From Apostichopus japonicus (taxonomy: Eukaryota; Echinodermata; Holothuroidea; Aspidochirotida; Stichopodidae), in assembly GCF_037975245.1 (NCBI RefSeq), contig NC_092569.1:3175001-3239000 (forward strand): 64,000 nt of DNA, written 5' to 3'. Below, in pieces: positions 48,093-60,470 of the stretch. The translations under genes were made by a program, and so were the position numbers. Position 1 is the stretch's first letter. Each line of letters opens with the position of its first letter. Below the pieces are notes generated by a model. The model was given only the letters and a program-made list of their open reading frames with translations, was not told where the DNA came from and did no database searches.

Positions 48093-51000
48093 CTGGTACA
48101 GAGAAGAAATACAAAAAAAAAACTGATCTGAGGATCAACATGTGGATGGCTCTTATCAACTACCTTACCCTTCGTACACCATAACAGAAGACTTAATTAC
48201 AACAGCATACTATGACAAAAATGCAACAATGAAATCGTTTGGCACTTTAGCAATCTTGTTTTTTTTTTATAACAGTTTTGTTCACGAAATCACCTCTTTG
48301 AGTAAGTACCATAATGCAATGCAAGATTCCATTATTTAGTCATTAACTTGTTTGTCGCAGATAATGAATGCAAGGCTGTATTTGACCCAATTAATGCATT
48401 CATGTCCACATTATTTATCTGTAAGTTTTATTTTTATTTGTCTTTGTCACTGAGGACCTCGTGGAATATACGCTCTGGCTTACAGTTAAATAAAGTTTAA
48501 ATAAAATTAATTAATTAATAAATTAATTAATTTTCCTTAATTTTCATTTACAATAGGTACTATTAAATCTAACTTCTCTGGTTGAAAGGGCTTTGTTTCT
48601 TCATCTCAAAAGTCGATCAGTATTGTTCTACAGCCATTCCAAGGAGTGAATGAGTTTTGTTCTATGAAGCTAAGAACAAAATCACCTGGGGGAGGGGAAG
48701 GGTTTCCAAGGGGAGGGGGTTCCCATACAATAGTAGACTGTGCTTAACACACATATTGTCACCAAACCCACAGAGGTTTAAATCAGCATTTAGAAGCTAG
48801 CAGTCTACATCCTCCAATTTTCTAATATGAACTTGTCTTCACCTCTCACCACAACTCCTAATACTAAACTTAATCAAATGTCCTGGGATAATGTGGTTTT
48901 CCACTTTGGGGAATTTTACAGGTTCATTCCCCCATAAAGTAACCTCAAGAAGCAGCTAAGTAGCTAACCCCCTGACCATGTTAGGGCAGATGAGGCCTAT
49001 ACCTCCCTTGGTAATGGAGATGATAAATAAATGTGACATTTTATGGTCCCTAAAAGACTTGTTAAAATTCTTGTTCTATAAAGTCATGAAGGTACAAGCA
49101 AAAGTCTAGCTGGGTCAACTGTTTATCACACTGGAAAGGCTATATAAATTTGGAAGACCTGGGCAACGGCAACTACATTTTAATAATTAAAATATTAAAC
49201 CCAAACACTGCAAGCTTTAGCTTTATAGTCTTGCAAATGTTTTTCACTAGCAGTTCATACGTTCACAAATAAATGCAAAAATAAAAGGGACAACAAAAGA
49301 ATGCAATTTTCAGCTAATCTTTTTCTTAAGATAGAATGTGATATAGTGATTTGGAAAAATTTCCCAAATCGTTGGATATCAAAATTAAATGAACCTTGAC
49401 TAAGTACTGTCCAAACAAAATAAAGGAAAATTCCCCAAATTTTGATTTTGATTTTGATTAACGTTAATGACAATATAGTGCAAATAAATTCAACTTTCAT
49501 AGTAAAGTAGACCTTAGAATATACCCAGGCAGCCAGGACTGCTCTAAACTAACTTAAACTAAATCATACTGATTTGTCCTGACAACGGGAATAAGACAGT
49601 AGAGCTAGAAACAGCAGTGTAGTTGGGGTATTAAAGAACGGACATGAATGGTTTATATAGTCACAAGAGGGGGAGCATGAGATGAAGGTTAGTGGCATGC
49701 CTTAACTACTGTAGAATGAAGAGATGGAATGGTTTAGTGAATGACTGTCCAGAGATGATTGAATATTCAGATAAAATGAGTGGAATGGGCTGGTCTTAGG
49801 AAATGAAAACTTTTAGAACCAATTGTAATCACAAAACTACCTGTAGTGACTTACTTAAATCAAATCTAAGATTATACCTCAGCGTAAATGACATGCAATC
49901 ATGTCAATGGAGTGAAGCTCATGCAGCATTTGGTTAAACCAAAGACAAGAAGCTGCTTTCTGGGATTTAAAAGTGCATGATCAGCAAACTTTGCCCAAAA
50001 CATTTACCAAAGATGTTGACAAAATTGCTTTAAAGTAAGCCAAACCATCTTTCTGTATGCTTTGCCATGTAAATTATTTCCAGAGGGAGTGGGGGAGGTG
50101 TGGTAAAGATGCAAAATTAGGCAAAAAAACATTAACTCAATGAAGAAAACTGATGTGAGTGTGGGTTGTTGAGGTCTGAACCAATTTACCTTAATTTTTT
50201 GTGGGGTTTCTTTTGTGTAATTTTACCTTTAATAGCATATTTGGGTGCGTACAATACTGATATTTGTTTTTATATTTCTGTACATCTCCTGTGGCCATAT
50301 AAACTTTCATTTAACAAGCTAAACTGATCATAAACATGTTAGATTTCAACTTTATCTTACAGAAGATAAATATCTCAATACAGCTAAAACTAGTCCCCAA
50401 ATGGCCACATATGTAGATAAAAGTTGATTGAAATTCTGAAACTTTTAATAAAATGGAAAGAAGAGCTGACGCTTATCTAACAATGCACCTGTTAAGACTT
50501 GTATTCCTGACAGAAGGCATTTGCCCACACAAACATGAATATGATACTCTCTTGCTCCAAGGAGCCTGGTGTTATTCGTTTTGACAAGTCACTTAACAGA
50601 AGCTCTGTAAAAGTCCTGTGTATCTTTCGAATTCAACAGTGAATGAAAGAACAGGGAAAGAGTCCAGTCGAACGACGGTCCCCTACTAAGAACCGATACT
50701 CAACACACCACCCTCACACTATCCCTCCCTAGTGGTTCAGCGTACAATCGACATGTCCCCAGTAGTCCCCCTATAGTCCCCCTGTAGTCCACCTCATATC
50801 AATTCCTCTCGCTCTTACCCCTGCAGTAATGAGCTGAATAGAGATAACCATCTTCGACTTCCTATGGCTTCATCATGTACAAACTTCTAATTTTTTTTCA
50901 ACATTTCACATCTAAGACTTTCTTCGTATTCTAAGCTTGAACCGAAAATTATTTTTTAAAGAGTTTCGCTATCTTTCCAATGATCTTACTTTTCTCACAT

Positions 51001-51343
51001 TCAATGGCCGTTTACGACCAGACTTGGGGGGGGGGTTAAAGAGGAACACTCATAAGTCATAACACCTTTAAGTAGACTTCCCTTTTCAATTTGCACACTG
51101 AACTATGCTTATATGGTAACCCATTTTAGGGTGCAGGATTCAACAGCATTGTTCCTCTCCTTAATCTACTGTAGCTATCGATTTCCTTGAACAGATTGAG
51201 CAAGACAGAAAATGTTACCATTCAGAAAATGTTACAGAGATTCTGATCGGTTAAAATTTGCTACTGGACAAGACATTGGCAAGTCAGGAGTTCTTTTTGA
51301 TTTGCGTGAAGTAATTCACTCTAAATCACAGGTCAGCGTAGGG
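48093..51343. other. Upstream of placed laminin exons, nothing coding recognised
   Basis: I searched this stretch on the minus strand for the missing LN exon (TCG.KGPE.FC, NPQCR.C, WWQSP motifs) and saw none. Around 48455-48535 lies a fragment (ggcttacagttaaataaagt) that looks like a LINE 3' tail with an AT-rich end. Confidence 0.5.
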
Positions 51344-51747
51344 CAGGGTTGTCCAACCTACGGCCCGCGGCCCACAGTCCGGCCCGCCGCAGGGTTGCGT
51401 CCGGCCCGCCAGAGATGCTCTACGGTGCGAAATTCTGGTGTCCAGATTTATTGATAACAGTTTGAAGCTATATCAGCAATCAATCAAACCTTCTGGGTAA
51501 AAAAAAATGCATACAGGTCAGTTTGTGTGACACTCTCAGCGGACGGGGGGGGGGGGGCGGCTAGACTTTATTCATCTGTTTTATCAGGAAGGAAAATAAA
51601 TCAGTGCGCTACGCGCGCAATGCTCATATTTTGTTGCCTTGGGCTTAAGGCAAAAAATCGAAAAATCGAGCGTAGGGTTCATGCGGCCCCCTCCTTCATC
51701 ATAATCATTCTATGTGGCCCTCCTCTGCAAAAGGTTGGACAACCCTG
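51344..51747. mobile_element. hAT-type MITE with target duplication
   Basis: 16-bp perfect terminal inverted repeats, CAGGGTTGTCCAACCT and its complement at 51732-51747, flanked by the 8-bp duplication gcgtaggg (51336-51343 and 51748-51755). The 8-bp duplication and CAGGG end are typical of the hAT superfamily. No transposase inside. Confidence 0.92.
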
Positions 51748-53038
51748 GCGTAGGGGATTTATAACACTATTACAATGCAGCATGTATATAGGTTGACTCC
51801 ACAGGGTTCACATACAGAAGTTATTATGAGTCATAGATCTAACCTGATACCTAGACTAATATTTTGGGTGATTTGAGTGTACAAATTTGTGCCACAAGGA
51901 ACTGATAGGGTCACCCTCACTGCCTCGTTTACACTTCAGAGGGGGCACAAAGGGTCCTATACAGTGTAAACATGGATCAGACCTTGTACTTCCTTGTGAG
52001 TACGGGTATGTTAAATGTGCGTAATTTGACACGGTAATACGCAGTAATAGCAGCACTGCACATAACACAACATTCAGTTTTGCACATTCTCTTCTAGTGA
52101 GCAGACATTTCTTTCCCCAGAGGATGATGCTCCCAAATTCCCCTTACATGGGAAGTAAGCCTCAACGACCCCAGGGAGGGGGGGCCAACCTGGTCATTTC
52201 GTGACCTGGCCAGAGTCAGGATCCATTTACTCAAAAGGCAGTGTTCATTGAAGTGGCTTTCAGATTTGAGATAAGGCACAAATTGCAGAAGGCAGGCATC
52301 ACAAATGCAATCAGAGAATCATAAATTACACCTGAGCTGATGAGATCTTCTTGAAACCGCAACACAGTACCTAGATGTGCAACCTCTGAGGTTCAACCAC
52401 AGTTTACATCAATAAAGCCAAGCAATAAACCAAAAATCATCAGGATGTTTCTACTTAACCCTAAACCTTTTTACAAATTTTATATATTTTATTATGATCT
52501 CTAAATCTTTTTCTTCTTCAAGCACATCAGGCCAGGTCAAGCCATGTTTGTTTCCTTAAAGGTGAAAAAAAATAATCTGTATATTGACCATAAAGCATGT
52601 CACATTTACAAGAATAATCTTCTCCCCTTAAAATGTGATTGATTTGCTTGTCATTTGATACAGCACATCTCTGGTTCTATCTTCCTTCATTATCTCAGAT
52701 GAGTCATGGTTGCTATGGTAATAACTTTGAGTATTTTTTACTAACCTGAGTCTATACAAATGTAACATACAGATGAGTGCGAACAAAAGTTAAAAAAGTA
52801 AAAAAAAAGAAGAAAGTTCATGACTTGTCAGAATTACCCCGACCCTGAGATTCACCTGCAAGAATTGTTTGTCACTATTTACTTACTTCTTCCTCACAGT
52901 TGGAAGTCTGACCCCGTGACCTCGAAGAATGATCAACAATCACGCATATCATTAAATTTGAATTTGCCCGCATTTAACGTAAAGTCGGTCCTACATTTCA
53001 CTCACAGAATTTACAGACATTGATAGTTAACAACTTAC
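51748..53038. other. Intergenic or intronic, nothing firm
   Basis: A 70-codon minus-strand frame at 51856-52068 begins with a hydrophobic stretch (MLCAVLLLLRITV), but has no partner exon and no family match, so it is not called. Confidence 0.5.
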
Positions 53039-53116
53039 CGGAACCTCACAGAATGGATTAAAAGTAATTCCAATGTATGGTAGGGCAAAGATACCCGAGA
53101 AAAAATCAACGAAAAC
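53039..53116 (-). CDS. Possible exon of an unrecognised gene
   Basis: 26 codons, phase 0/0, acceptor tttcatag and donor GTAAGT: FVDFFSGIFALPYIGITFNP then FCEVP. Reads like a hydrophobic or membrane-associated segment. Its phase fits the exon at 57313-57486, so the two could be exons 2 and 1 of one minus-strand gene. It does not resemble LN, so it is unlikely to be laminin. Confidence 0.35.
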
Positions 53117-53310
53117 CTATGAAACAACGATTGCAATCCAACTTCGTCCTCACACATGTATTCCTAACTGACACAAAATAGGTCAAAACGAACCAACGAA
53201 AGAGAGTTACAGCAAAAAAGTTCTCCCATTTGTGGATCTTGTACTCTCCTACATGATGCTGTAAAGTTTCGGTGAAATGGTTGTCTAAGACGGCCAGTCA
53301 CAAAACGATT

Positions 53311-53350
53311 ACCTCGACTCGGCGATTTTGTTGCTGTCGCCGCCATTTTG
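53311..53350 (-). promoter_or_regulatory. Possible promoter with YY1-like motif
   Basis: Minus strand reads CAAAATGGCGGCGACAGC, a YY1-like AAnATGGCGGC element often found at animal transcription starts, followed by GAG|GTAATC. The short frame MAATATKSPSRG follows. Inference only. Confidence 0.3.
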
Positions 53351-54877
53351 AAATTAGGTAGACTTTCGCCAAGCCGTTTTCATGCTATGGGCTACTACCT
53401 ACAAGACTTCACTCAAATCGTTTTCAATGTAGTGGAACCCATTCCTTTAGTGTACGGTCTATTAGGAATGTTAGGTTTTGTGGCGTGAAATGTAAGTAAT
53501 TTAAGTTGTGCTAAGGTTTGGAAGAAATTTTGTCCCAAATTCTAATATATGATTAGGTAAAATGTGAAATTACTGAGAGCTGCGTATGGGAGGGGTAAGA
53601 GAGACAAAATGGGGGAGGGGGCAAGGGAGATGGTGTTTACTTTCTAGCTAAATTAATGGCGGTAACTATTAAGGTAACACAAATTTTCCCGAGTCTGTTG
53701 TCAAAACTGAAAGGGTCATACCACATGTCGAATATAAAAAGGTAACATGGCCTAGGCCAAACCTTATTTCTAGTTGCTTTCTAAGGAACTTCCAACAATT
53801 CCGAATGATTTATACCTGCAATACCAAATGATTTATACTTACCCACTTACCATAATTCCACAGTAGCCCTTACTCAGTGAGATTCTGCAAAGCTGGGTAC
53901 TCATCTGTTGCTTATATTCATCAATAAATATCAGTTAACAGTTTTCCAGTCAATACCAATCCTTGTTTGGTTCATGTATCACACTACATAACCACTTGCC
54001 AATATTGAAGTTAAGTACTGTGGCTTGGGTAGGGGTGTGTTGTTTAGGGGAGGGGTGTGGTGTTTTTAGGGGTTTTGGGGAGGAAATGTGGTGCTTAGCG
54101 GATTTGGGGAAGGGTTTGGAGTTTCCCAGCTTTGGGATGGGTGTGGTGTTCACCAGCTTTGGGAAGAGTTAGGGTATTTTGGAGGGATGAGGTGGTTTTG
54201 CCACATATGGGGACTTTAATTAAAAGCGGACTTTCAGTACACAGGACGCGTTTGGATACATTACGTTCTATGGATACTCTGACCAAATATTTTGAGTAGG
54301 GCTGTTTTCTTTTTCTTTTGCACATGCATAGTAGAACATTAGTCAACAGTGGAAATAGAGTTGCCTGGTCTTTTATTGATTTTATAACTGTAACAATAAG
54401 GCACTTTAAGCAACAGAAAAAAGAAAACAAAAAACATTTGGTGTGACACTCTCCATGAAAGAACATGTTTTAATGTCCTGTGAAAATATGGGCATGAAAT
54501 ATAAATTACTTCGATCACTTCAAAGTGAAATACTTTGTTCAAATGGAAGGAATAGCTTAACAAAATTTGAATACTTCTTGAAATGAAACTCACTTCATAC
54601 TGTGAAGACTTCATACAATAATATTGTCTGAAAAAAAATCACACACAATGTCAAGTGCATTATGACTGGAAAGGGTATTTCAAGGTGGCATAGTGAAGGC
54701 ATGACATAACAAAAACAGTTCAGGTGGCAGGATGGATAGTTTTGTAACTTTGAAATGGTGAGATATACCTGTGACATATAGCATAAGATATAGCATAAGA
54801 TTAAAATTAAAAGACAAATATATAAAAGTAAATGGTAAGAGTAGAAAGTAAATAAATAAGTCCAAACTTGACATATA
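53351..54877. other. Nothing recognised
   Basis: Contains gtgtggtgtt-type G/T-rich stretches near 54020-54190. No exon seen. Confidence 0.5.
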
Positions 54878-55295
54878 ACTTTAACAACCTGGTCTTCTTC
54901 AGAAATAGGAGCACCAATAGCATCCCAACGATTCATACTTCCTTTCATATAATTCAAATTATTTCCAACTGACTTGCCCTCTGCCATTTCAGTTCTGAGG
55001 TACTTTTTCTTGAGCTGAATTTTGTTGGTTAGAGAATCCTTTTCGAACAGAGTACGCAAGGCATCCTAAGCATCACTTGGTTTGTCACTTGTTGTAATTA
55101 ATTCCAGCTGACTAGATGCTATTGCAAGCACAATGATGAAAAATGCCAGTTGTGTCTTTTTCAAGTTTGCACTCTTCTACTTCTCACATACAGTAACCCC
55201 CAACTTTCCTGAGCCATCCTCATAGCCCACAGGCCTTTTGCAAGAAACAAATGTCTCATCTGGAAATTCCATGTCAGCCAGTTCGAGCCATCCAT
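54878..55295 (-). pseudogene. Decayed Copia-type gag fragment
   Basis: Minus strand from 55295: MDGSNWLTWNFQMRHLFLAK then GLWA, a frameshift to YEDGSGK, later AFFIIVLAIASSQLELI, a stop, then ALRTLFEKDSLTNKIQLKKK and AIGAPISEEDQVV. The order F/MDGSNW..W..M..L..KGLW, then SLTNK..L and I.DEDQV matches the gag of Ty1/Copia retroelements (DUF4219/UBN2 type). It has a frameshift and stops, and no protease, integrase or RT nearby, so it is a dead fragment. Confidence 0.75.
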
Positions 55296-57312
55296 TTTGT
55301 TAATTTTCCAGGTCATATCTTCTGTTGTTCCAGCCACATTGGTCAGTTGTCACGACTAAATTAACCAATTTAAGTACCAACATTTCCCAAGAAATGGTTC
55401 CAAAATCAGCACATAAATTCCAAACAACAATCTATTCTACACAGTTAACTTCCAGTGTATGTGTCTGGGCCAATACCCTGTTCGAGTTAGCTAGAGAATA
55501 GGCATGAGACTGCTGAGTATATTACAGCCTGTTGCTGCACACAACTTGTTCATTCTATAAGAGTATAACAGAAACTGAGGAAAAATGTAAATTACATATA
55601 TATAGAAAACAAAATTGCTTAAAGGTAGCACACTAATAATACAACCTGATTAAACAAACAATAGTTTGGAGCAGAGTTGTAACAACAGGCACTTAACTGA
55701 TCCACAGGCTGCATTCCTTCTTACTACGGGTACATATAACAGAGCTAGTAACTTAAAGATATATAGTATTAAATAGAATGTGAGACTACATTTATTAACA
55801 GATTTCTATAAATAAACTCTTATATGAAGACTTCAGATATGAGGATAATAAACATGAGGATGTAATAAACTCTGGAAGCTCTCTGGGCTAATACTTAATA
55901 CCAGTGGAACTGCATTTTGCAATGTTAGTCATTATACATAACAAAACAAATCTAATAGTGAATGAAACTTTTCTTCTTTTTGGGAATAACTTTTTTTTGG
56001 TCATATATACATGGGAAGCACCTTAGAGAAATCTGTGTGTGACACACACACATAGGGAAGACTACGTGAATGACTAAGTACTTCTACTACTGTACCTATC
56101 ATAGAAAACAACATAACAATAAAAAGATCGTAAACTCTCGTTAACAGCAAAACATGTTGTCACAAAATTATCCCTGATATTGTTTTAAGTCACCTGGAAT
56201 TATAAGTAGCTATGTACAACTACATGGCTCTATGAGGTGCAATTGTTCTCAAGTACCAGCAGTAGGTCTAACTGTAATAGCAATAACTGTAATAGCAATA
56301 AGTAAAAAGTGTAAGCAGTATAAAGCAAGCTAGTTTTATTTCTGTGTTACGTATCTTGCTCTACATATTAAGAATAGGGAATTGGGCCTAGACTTAAGTC
56401 ATGGATCTAATACCGGTCTTGAACACTTGTAACAAAGTGACATTGAAATGGATCCCGATCCCAGCATGGAGGAAATTTTCACCCAGTCCAGCTTTAATAA
56501 AACTCATAATAAGCCATGATCTTAACTTATACATAGTACAAAGGAAGTCTACTAGTACTACTAATAATTTTTGTATAATAATAATAATACTAAATTGTAT
56601 CTTATGCAGTCCAAATCTTTTCAAGAACAGGCCCCTTAGAATTATTACACAAGGACAAGAAGGCGTAGGCTAAGAACTAAAGGTTATAAGCCTTAGTCCA
56701 TTATTAAAATTGGACTAAACTATGCAGGTATTCTAGTATTACTAAAACTAGGCTAGGGCCTACCTGTAGTAAAAACTTGTCGTAGTATATTACTTTAGTA
56801 AATACAAAAGTACTAGGCCTATAGGCTAGCCTAGGCTTGTACTAGGAGTAATATTACTGTCCGCTATGCCCTCGAATTTTTAAATTTTAACTATTTAGTA
56901 GCAATCAGTAGTACCGTGACTTATCAACTCCCTGATTTTTCCATATTAACGCAAAAAAATGAAGGGAATCTATGCCGAATAGAAAGATTACGAAAAATAC
57001 GAGACGTTGCAAATCTAGCACTAGCTACATCATAGTCGACATATAGCGCTAGGCTGCACGTTATAGGATACGGTGCTTTCGTGTATATGTGTATTATGTA
57101 CGTTAGGATACATGTATTAGGGGCAACCAAAACCACATAGGAGCACCATTTTCGTTGACCAAAAAATCACACTTTTCGGGGGAGTTACAACTTTTCTGAA
57201 AAATATGAGTAAGATTCAAGCTTATATATTACAAAAATGCTATTTTTACGGTTAAAAGTTGTCTAAGACGCGAAAGTCACATAACGATAGACGTCGACTC
57301 GATTTGACTTAC
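55296..57312. other. Nothing recognised
   Basis: AT-rich sequence between the gag fragment and the 57.3-kb exon. No LTR, exon or array was identified. Confidence 0.5.
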
Positions 57313-57486
57313 CTTTATGTTTTTGCGTTGGTCGTCGATAAGAAAATGCACTGTTCTATTGGTAAAATCTTCGTTTCTTTCCGGAAATGATCGTATTTGA
57401 GTCTCTAAAGTATCCTTTATCGAGCTACGATACTCGTAAACCCGAATGACATTGGGATGTTTGCGAATTTTACCGATTACATCCAT
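57313..57486 (-). CDS. Probable first coding exon of an unrecognised gene
   Basis: 58 codons from ATG to a strong donor (AAG|GTAAGT): MDVIGKIRKHPNVIRVYEYR, then LETQIRSFPERNEDFT and FLIDDQRKNIK. Composition and codon quality look genuine: charged, no low complexity. I do not recognise the family. Promoter-like sequence lies just upstream. The next exon may be 53039-53116 (same strand, compatible phase), with the Copia fragment in the intron between. Whether the gene is nested in the laminin first intron or lies upstream of laminin cannot be decided here. Confidence 0.6.
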
Positions 57487-57534
57487 ACATGGAAGTAGCG
57501 AACCGAAGTCCGTAGAACCGGATTTGCGCGAAAC

Positions 57535-57552
57535 AATTACTTCCGGGTCAAG
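57535..57552 (-). promoter_or_regulatory. ETS-type site upstream of the 57.3-kb exon
   Basis: Minus strand reads ACCCGGAAGTAA (core at 57539-57546) about 55 bp before the ATG. CCGGAAGT is the classic ETS/GABPA core of housekeeping promoters. Confidence 0.45.
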
Positions 57553-58903
57553 TAGCTGTGCTCGAAAATTTGCTAGTAACGGTCATATATTGAGGTCAGA
57601 CTCCCAACTGCTCAACCCTACAGTTAAAAGATATTGCAGGAACCCAACAACTTTACCTCAAGTCCTGTCAAATGTAGCATCATAGGGTGGCCCTTTAACC
57701 CTGCATGAAAAGAGTACAGTTTGTGCCTACTAATACTCTCACAGAATGAGAAGGAACCAGTTCCTTGAGGAAGCTTTTCTTGTTAGCTTGCTAGTGTGTG
57801 GTAATCAGCTTAGGGAGAAATTACACTTGACTGTGAATATAACTGACTGAAAGCCAGGTAAGGATCAGAGGGGATTTGTTGGCACATTACCTCATTATGG
57901 TAATTGTATGAACTTGTCACCTCTTAAGGGTAATCTGAGGGTGACAGGTGGACTTAAGGGATTGTGTAACATCCCACAACTGATGAAATGTCTAGGGTCT
58001 AGAAATAACACTTAAACCAGGGGCGGGGGAAGAATTTGGAGGGGGGAGGAGAATTTGGTGAGAGTGGGAGTGATTTTTGGTTGTGGGCTATGCCTAAATG
58101 AACCAGAATTTTTTTCCCCCCGTTTCTCTGCAACAGCTTGTAATTCAGCATAGCTATATATTTAACTATCCTAATTCCAAAAATCAACTACACAAGGAAT
58201 TCAGATGTATTTGGGTTTCTGTATATTCACAGTTTTGTGGAGGTCACTCTCTCCTCTTTTGCAACTAAACAAAACTAAACCATCCGATCTGTACATCCCA
58301 AAAACTACAAACTAACTGATGACTCATATGCCATAAAATAAAAGTCAGTATCTGTAAGATTAATCAAAACTATGTATCGATTTGATCGTAATCACCAAAA
58401 TCCAGGAAATAAATTCTGCCCACCCATTAAGACCAAATCTCCAATAAAAAAATATAAATAAATAAATAAAAATATAAAAGAGAAAGAAAGGTGGCAGAAA
58501 ACTGTACTGTGAAAGTGAAACATGTCCATTTAAGCCTTGTCAAAACATGAAACTGAGAATTTGGAGTATATTTACTCATTTTAGCAGAAAATCTAGAGGT
58601 GGTCAGAGTATGAGACAAATGTGTGTATATATAGTCCTCATTTGATCTGGTAATGTTCACACTTGTCAAGGACTACCGCCGTACCTTTATGTGTCCATTT
58701 TTTTTACAACTCTTTGTACCTATACGTCCATTTTTTACAACTCTTTGTACTATCAAAAATCGTCTTTTTTGTCCTAAGTAACTAAATTAACACAGTACTT
58801 ATGAAGAGAGTATCACCCTTTGATATTCTCTGGCTATTTTCCACCGTTAAATATTTTTCTAGTAAATGGCTCAAGAATGCATACAAGTCTGAATGTATAA
58901 AAC
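57553..58903. other. Intergenic, nothing recognised
   Basis: No exon or array seen between the ETS-type site and the composite hAT element. Confidence 0.5.
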
Positions 58904-59090
58904 TAGTGTTTACACGGGTCCAAAAATCGGGAACCGGGTACCCGAGGGCCGTTACCCGTCGGGTATCCGGGTACCCGGAAAAAAATTGTTTACCCGCGTG
59001 TATCACGATTTTCAAGAAATTACATATTGGATGCTGTAATAAATGCATTATATTCTCTACTGACAATGTTTTCATGTTTAAATACGTAGG

Positions 59091-59452
59091 CAAGGGCGTA
59101 GGAACCGGGGGGCTGGGGGGCGCCAGCCCCCCAGTGAAAAATGTGGAGGGGCGGAAGTATCATTCCGCCCCCCCGCTTCGCAAGTCAGAAAACCCCATTT
59201 TCATTTCCAAATGAGAAAAAAATCTCATTTGGAGCACCAAATTGCATCTAAGGCCAGGTGAAAATACAAAATTAAGTTTACAAAATGGAGTGGGTGTTGA
59301 AGTGTGCTATATTGCACCAAATTGCATCTGAGGGCACCTGGAAATGCACAAATTTCCAAAGGGGAGGGGGACACCCCCTCCCCTTAGACCCCTCCCCCGA
59401 CCGTCCATCAGTCTTCAGCCCCCCCACTCAAAAGTACCTTCCTACGCCACTG
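59091..59452. mobile_element. hAT-type MITE nested in the larger element
   Basis: Ends CAAGGGCGTAGGAA and TTCCTACGCCACTG (imperfect inverted repeats), flanked by the 8-bp duplication tacgtagg (59083-59090 and 59453-59460). It contains a duplicated accaaattgcatctgaggg block. Confidence 0.9.
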
Positions 59453-59870
59453 TACGTAGGTGTAAGATAAGGAATAAAACCTCCCTCAAAATTTTTTATT
59501 TGCTTCTGTTTCTTTCATTAACTTGTTAATAAATTAATTATTTAATTATAATTAGCATTTCTACTAACATCGCACTGCCGGCGCTGCTTATGCTAGCTCG
59601 TGCATGTCTATTGGATCAAACCATATAAATATCCAATTTAGCTCTTAAACAGTTTTTAATACTACTACTATCTATTATGCAGACCCAGGGTTCGCATTAG
59701 CGGCGCGATTCGCGCAATTTGATCGCATTTGGAATAAACGATTAGTAAAAAGCCACTTGCGATTACTATTTTTTAGTTATCCCGTCTATAATCCATAAAC
59801 ATCGCGAAAAATTCCTTGTCAGCCTTTCCTTCTTTGAAATAAACGAATGAATAAATAATAATTTCTTCCA

Positions 59871-60440
59871 CATGGTAGCCTAACACCATACTAAGTCAAT
59901 GAGAAATCTAGCTAAGCCTAACCATCTGTTTATTTGCTGGAGTTGTGACGCAGTTATAAGACATCCATGGAATACTTTCGTTATTGCTGTTACGCTCGAC
60001 CACATGGTTGCCTAACACCACACTAAGTCAATGGGAGTAGTCTAGCCTAGCCATCTGTTTATTAGCTGAAATTGTGACGCAGTTATAAGATATCTATGGA
60101 AAGCTTTCGTTATTGCTGTTATCTTCGAACACATGGTAGCCTAACAACACACTAAGTCAATGGGAAATCAGCCTAACCATCGGTTTGCAATTTTTTTTTT
60201 TAAACAATCACACTTTGCGTATGATTCGGGTAATAAATTAGGAACCGGGTAGTATCGCGTCGAGCGGGCCCCTTCGTTATTGCTGTTATCTTCGACCACA
60301 TTGTAGCCTAACACCACACTAAGTCAATGGGAAATCTGCCTAACCGTCGGTTTGCCAATGTTTTTTTTCTTTAAATCACACTTTGCTTAGGATTCGGGTA
60401 ATAAATTAGGAACCGGGTAGCATCGCGTCGGGCGGGTACC
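59871..60440. repeat. Tandem array inside the hAT element, about 130-bp unit
   Basis: Four diverged units around gcctaacaccacactaagtc and tttcgttattgctgttatct, starting near 59871, 60001, 60130 and 60298. The last two also duplicate part of the element end (aataaattaggaaccgggta). Confidence 0.8.
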
Positions 60441-60470
60441 CGGATAACCCGTGCAAACACTATATAAAAC

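Larger units (their letters stand above)
58904..60462. mobile_element. Non-autonomous hAT-type element, 1.56 kb
   Basis: Terminal inverted repeats TAGTGTTTACACGGGT and ACCCGTGCAAACACTA (15 of 16 matching), flanked by the 8-bp duplication tataaaac (58896-58903 and 60463-60470). Subterminal cgggtacccg repeats occur at both ends. It contains a second element (59091-59452) and an internal tandem array (59871-60440). No transposase seen. Confidence 0.92.

Noticed and set aside
50819-50851. Possible signal-peptide exon (MVISIQLITA then donor GTAAGA)
   Set aside because: Very short, no upstream promoter signal, and no LN exon between it and A1.
51856-52068. 70-codon frame with a hydrophobic N-terminus
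   Set aside because: No splice partners, no family resemblance, and surrounding sequence looks like repeats.
58801-59214. 137-codon plus-strand frame
   Set aside because: It runs across the end of the hAT element and into the nested MITE, so it is not a gene.
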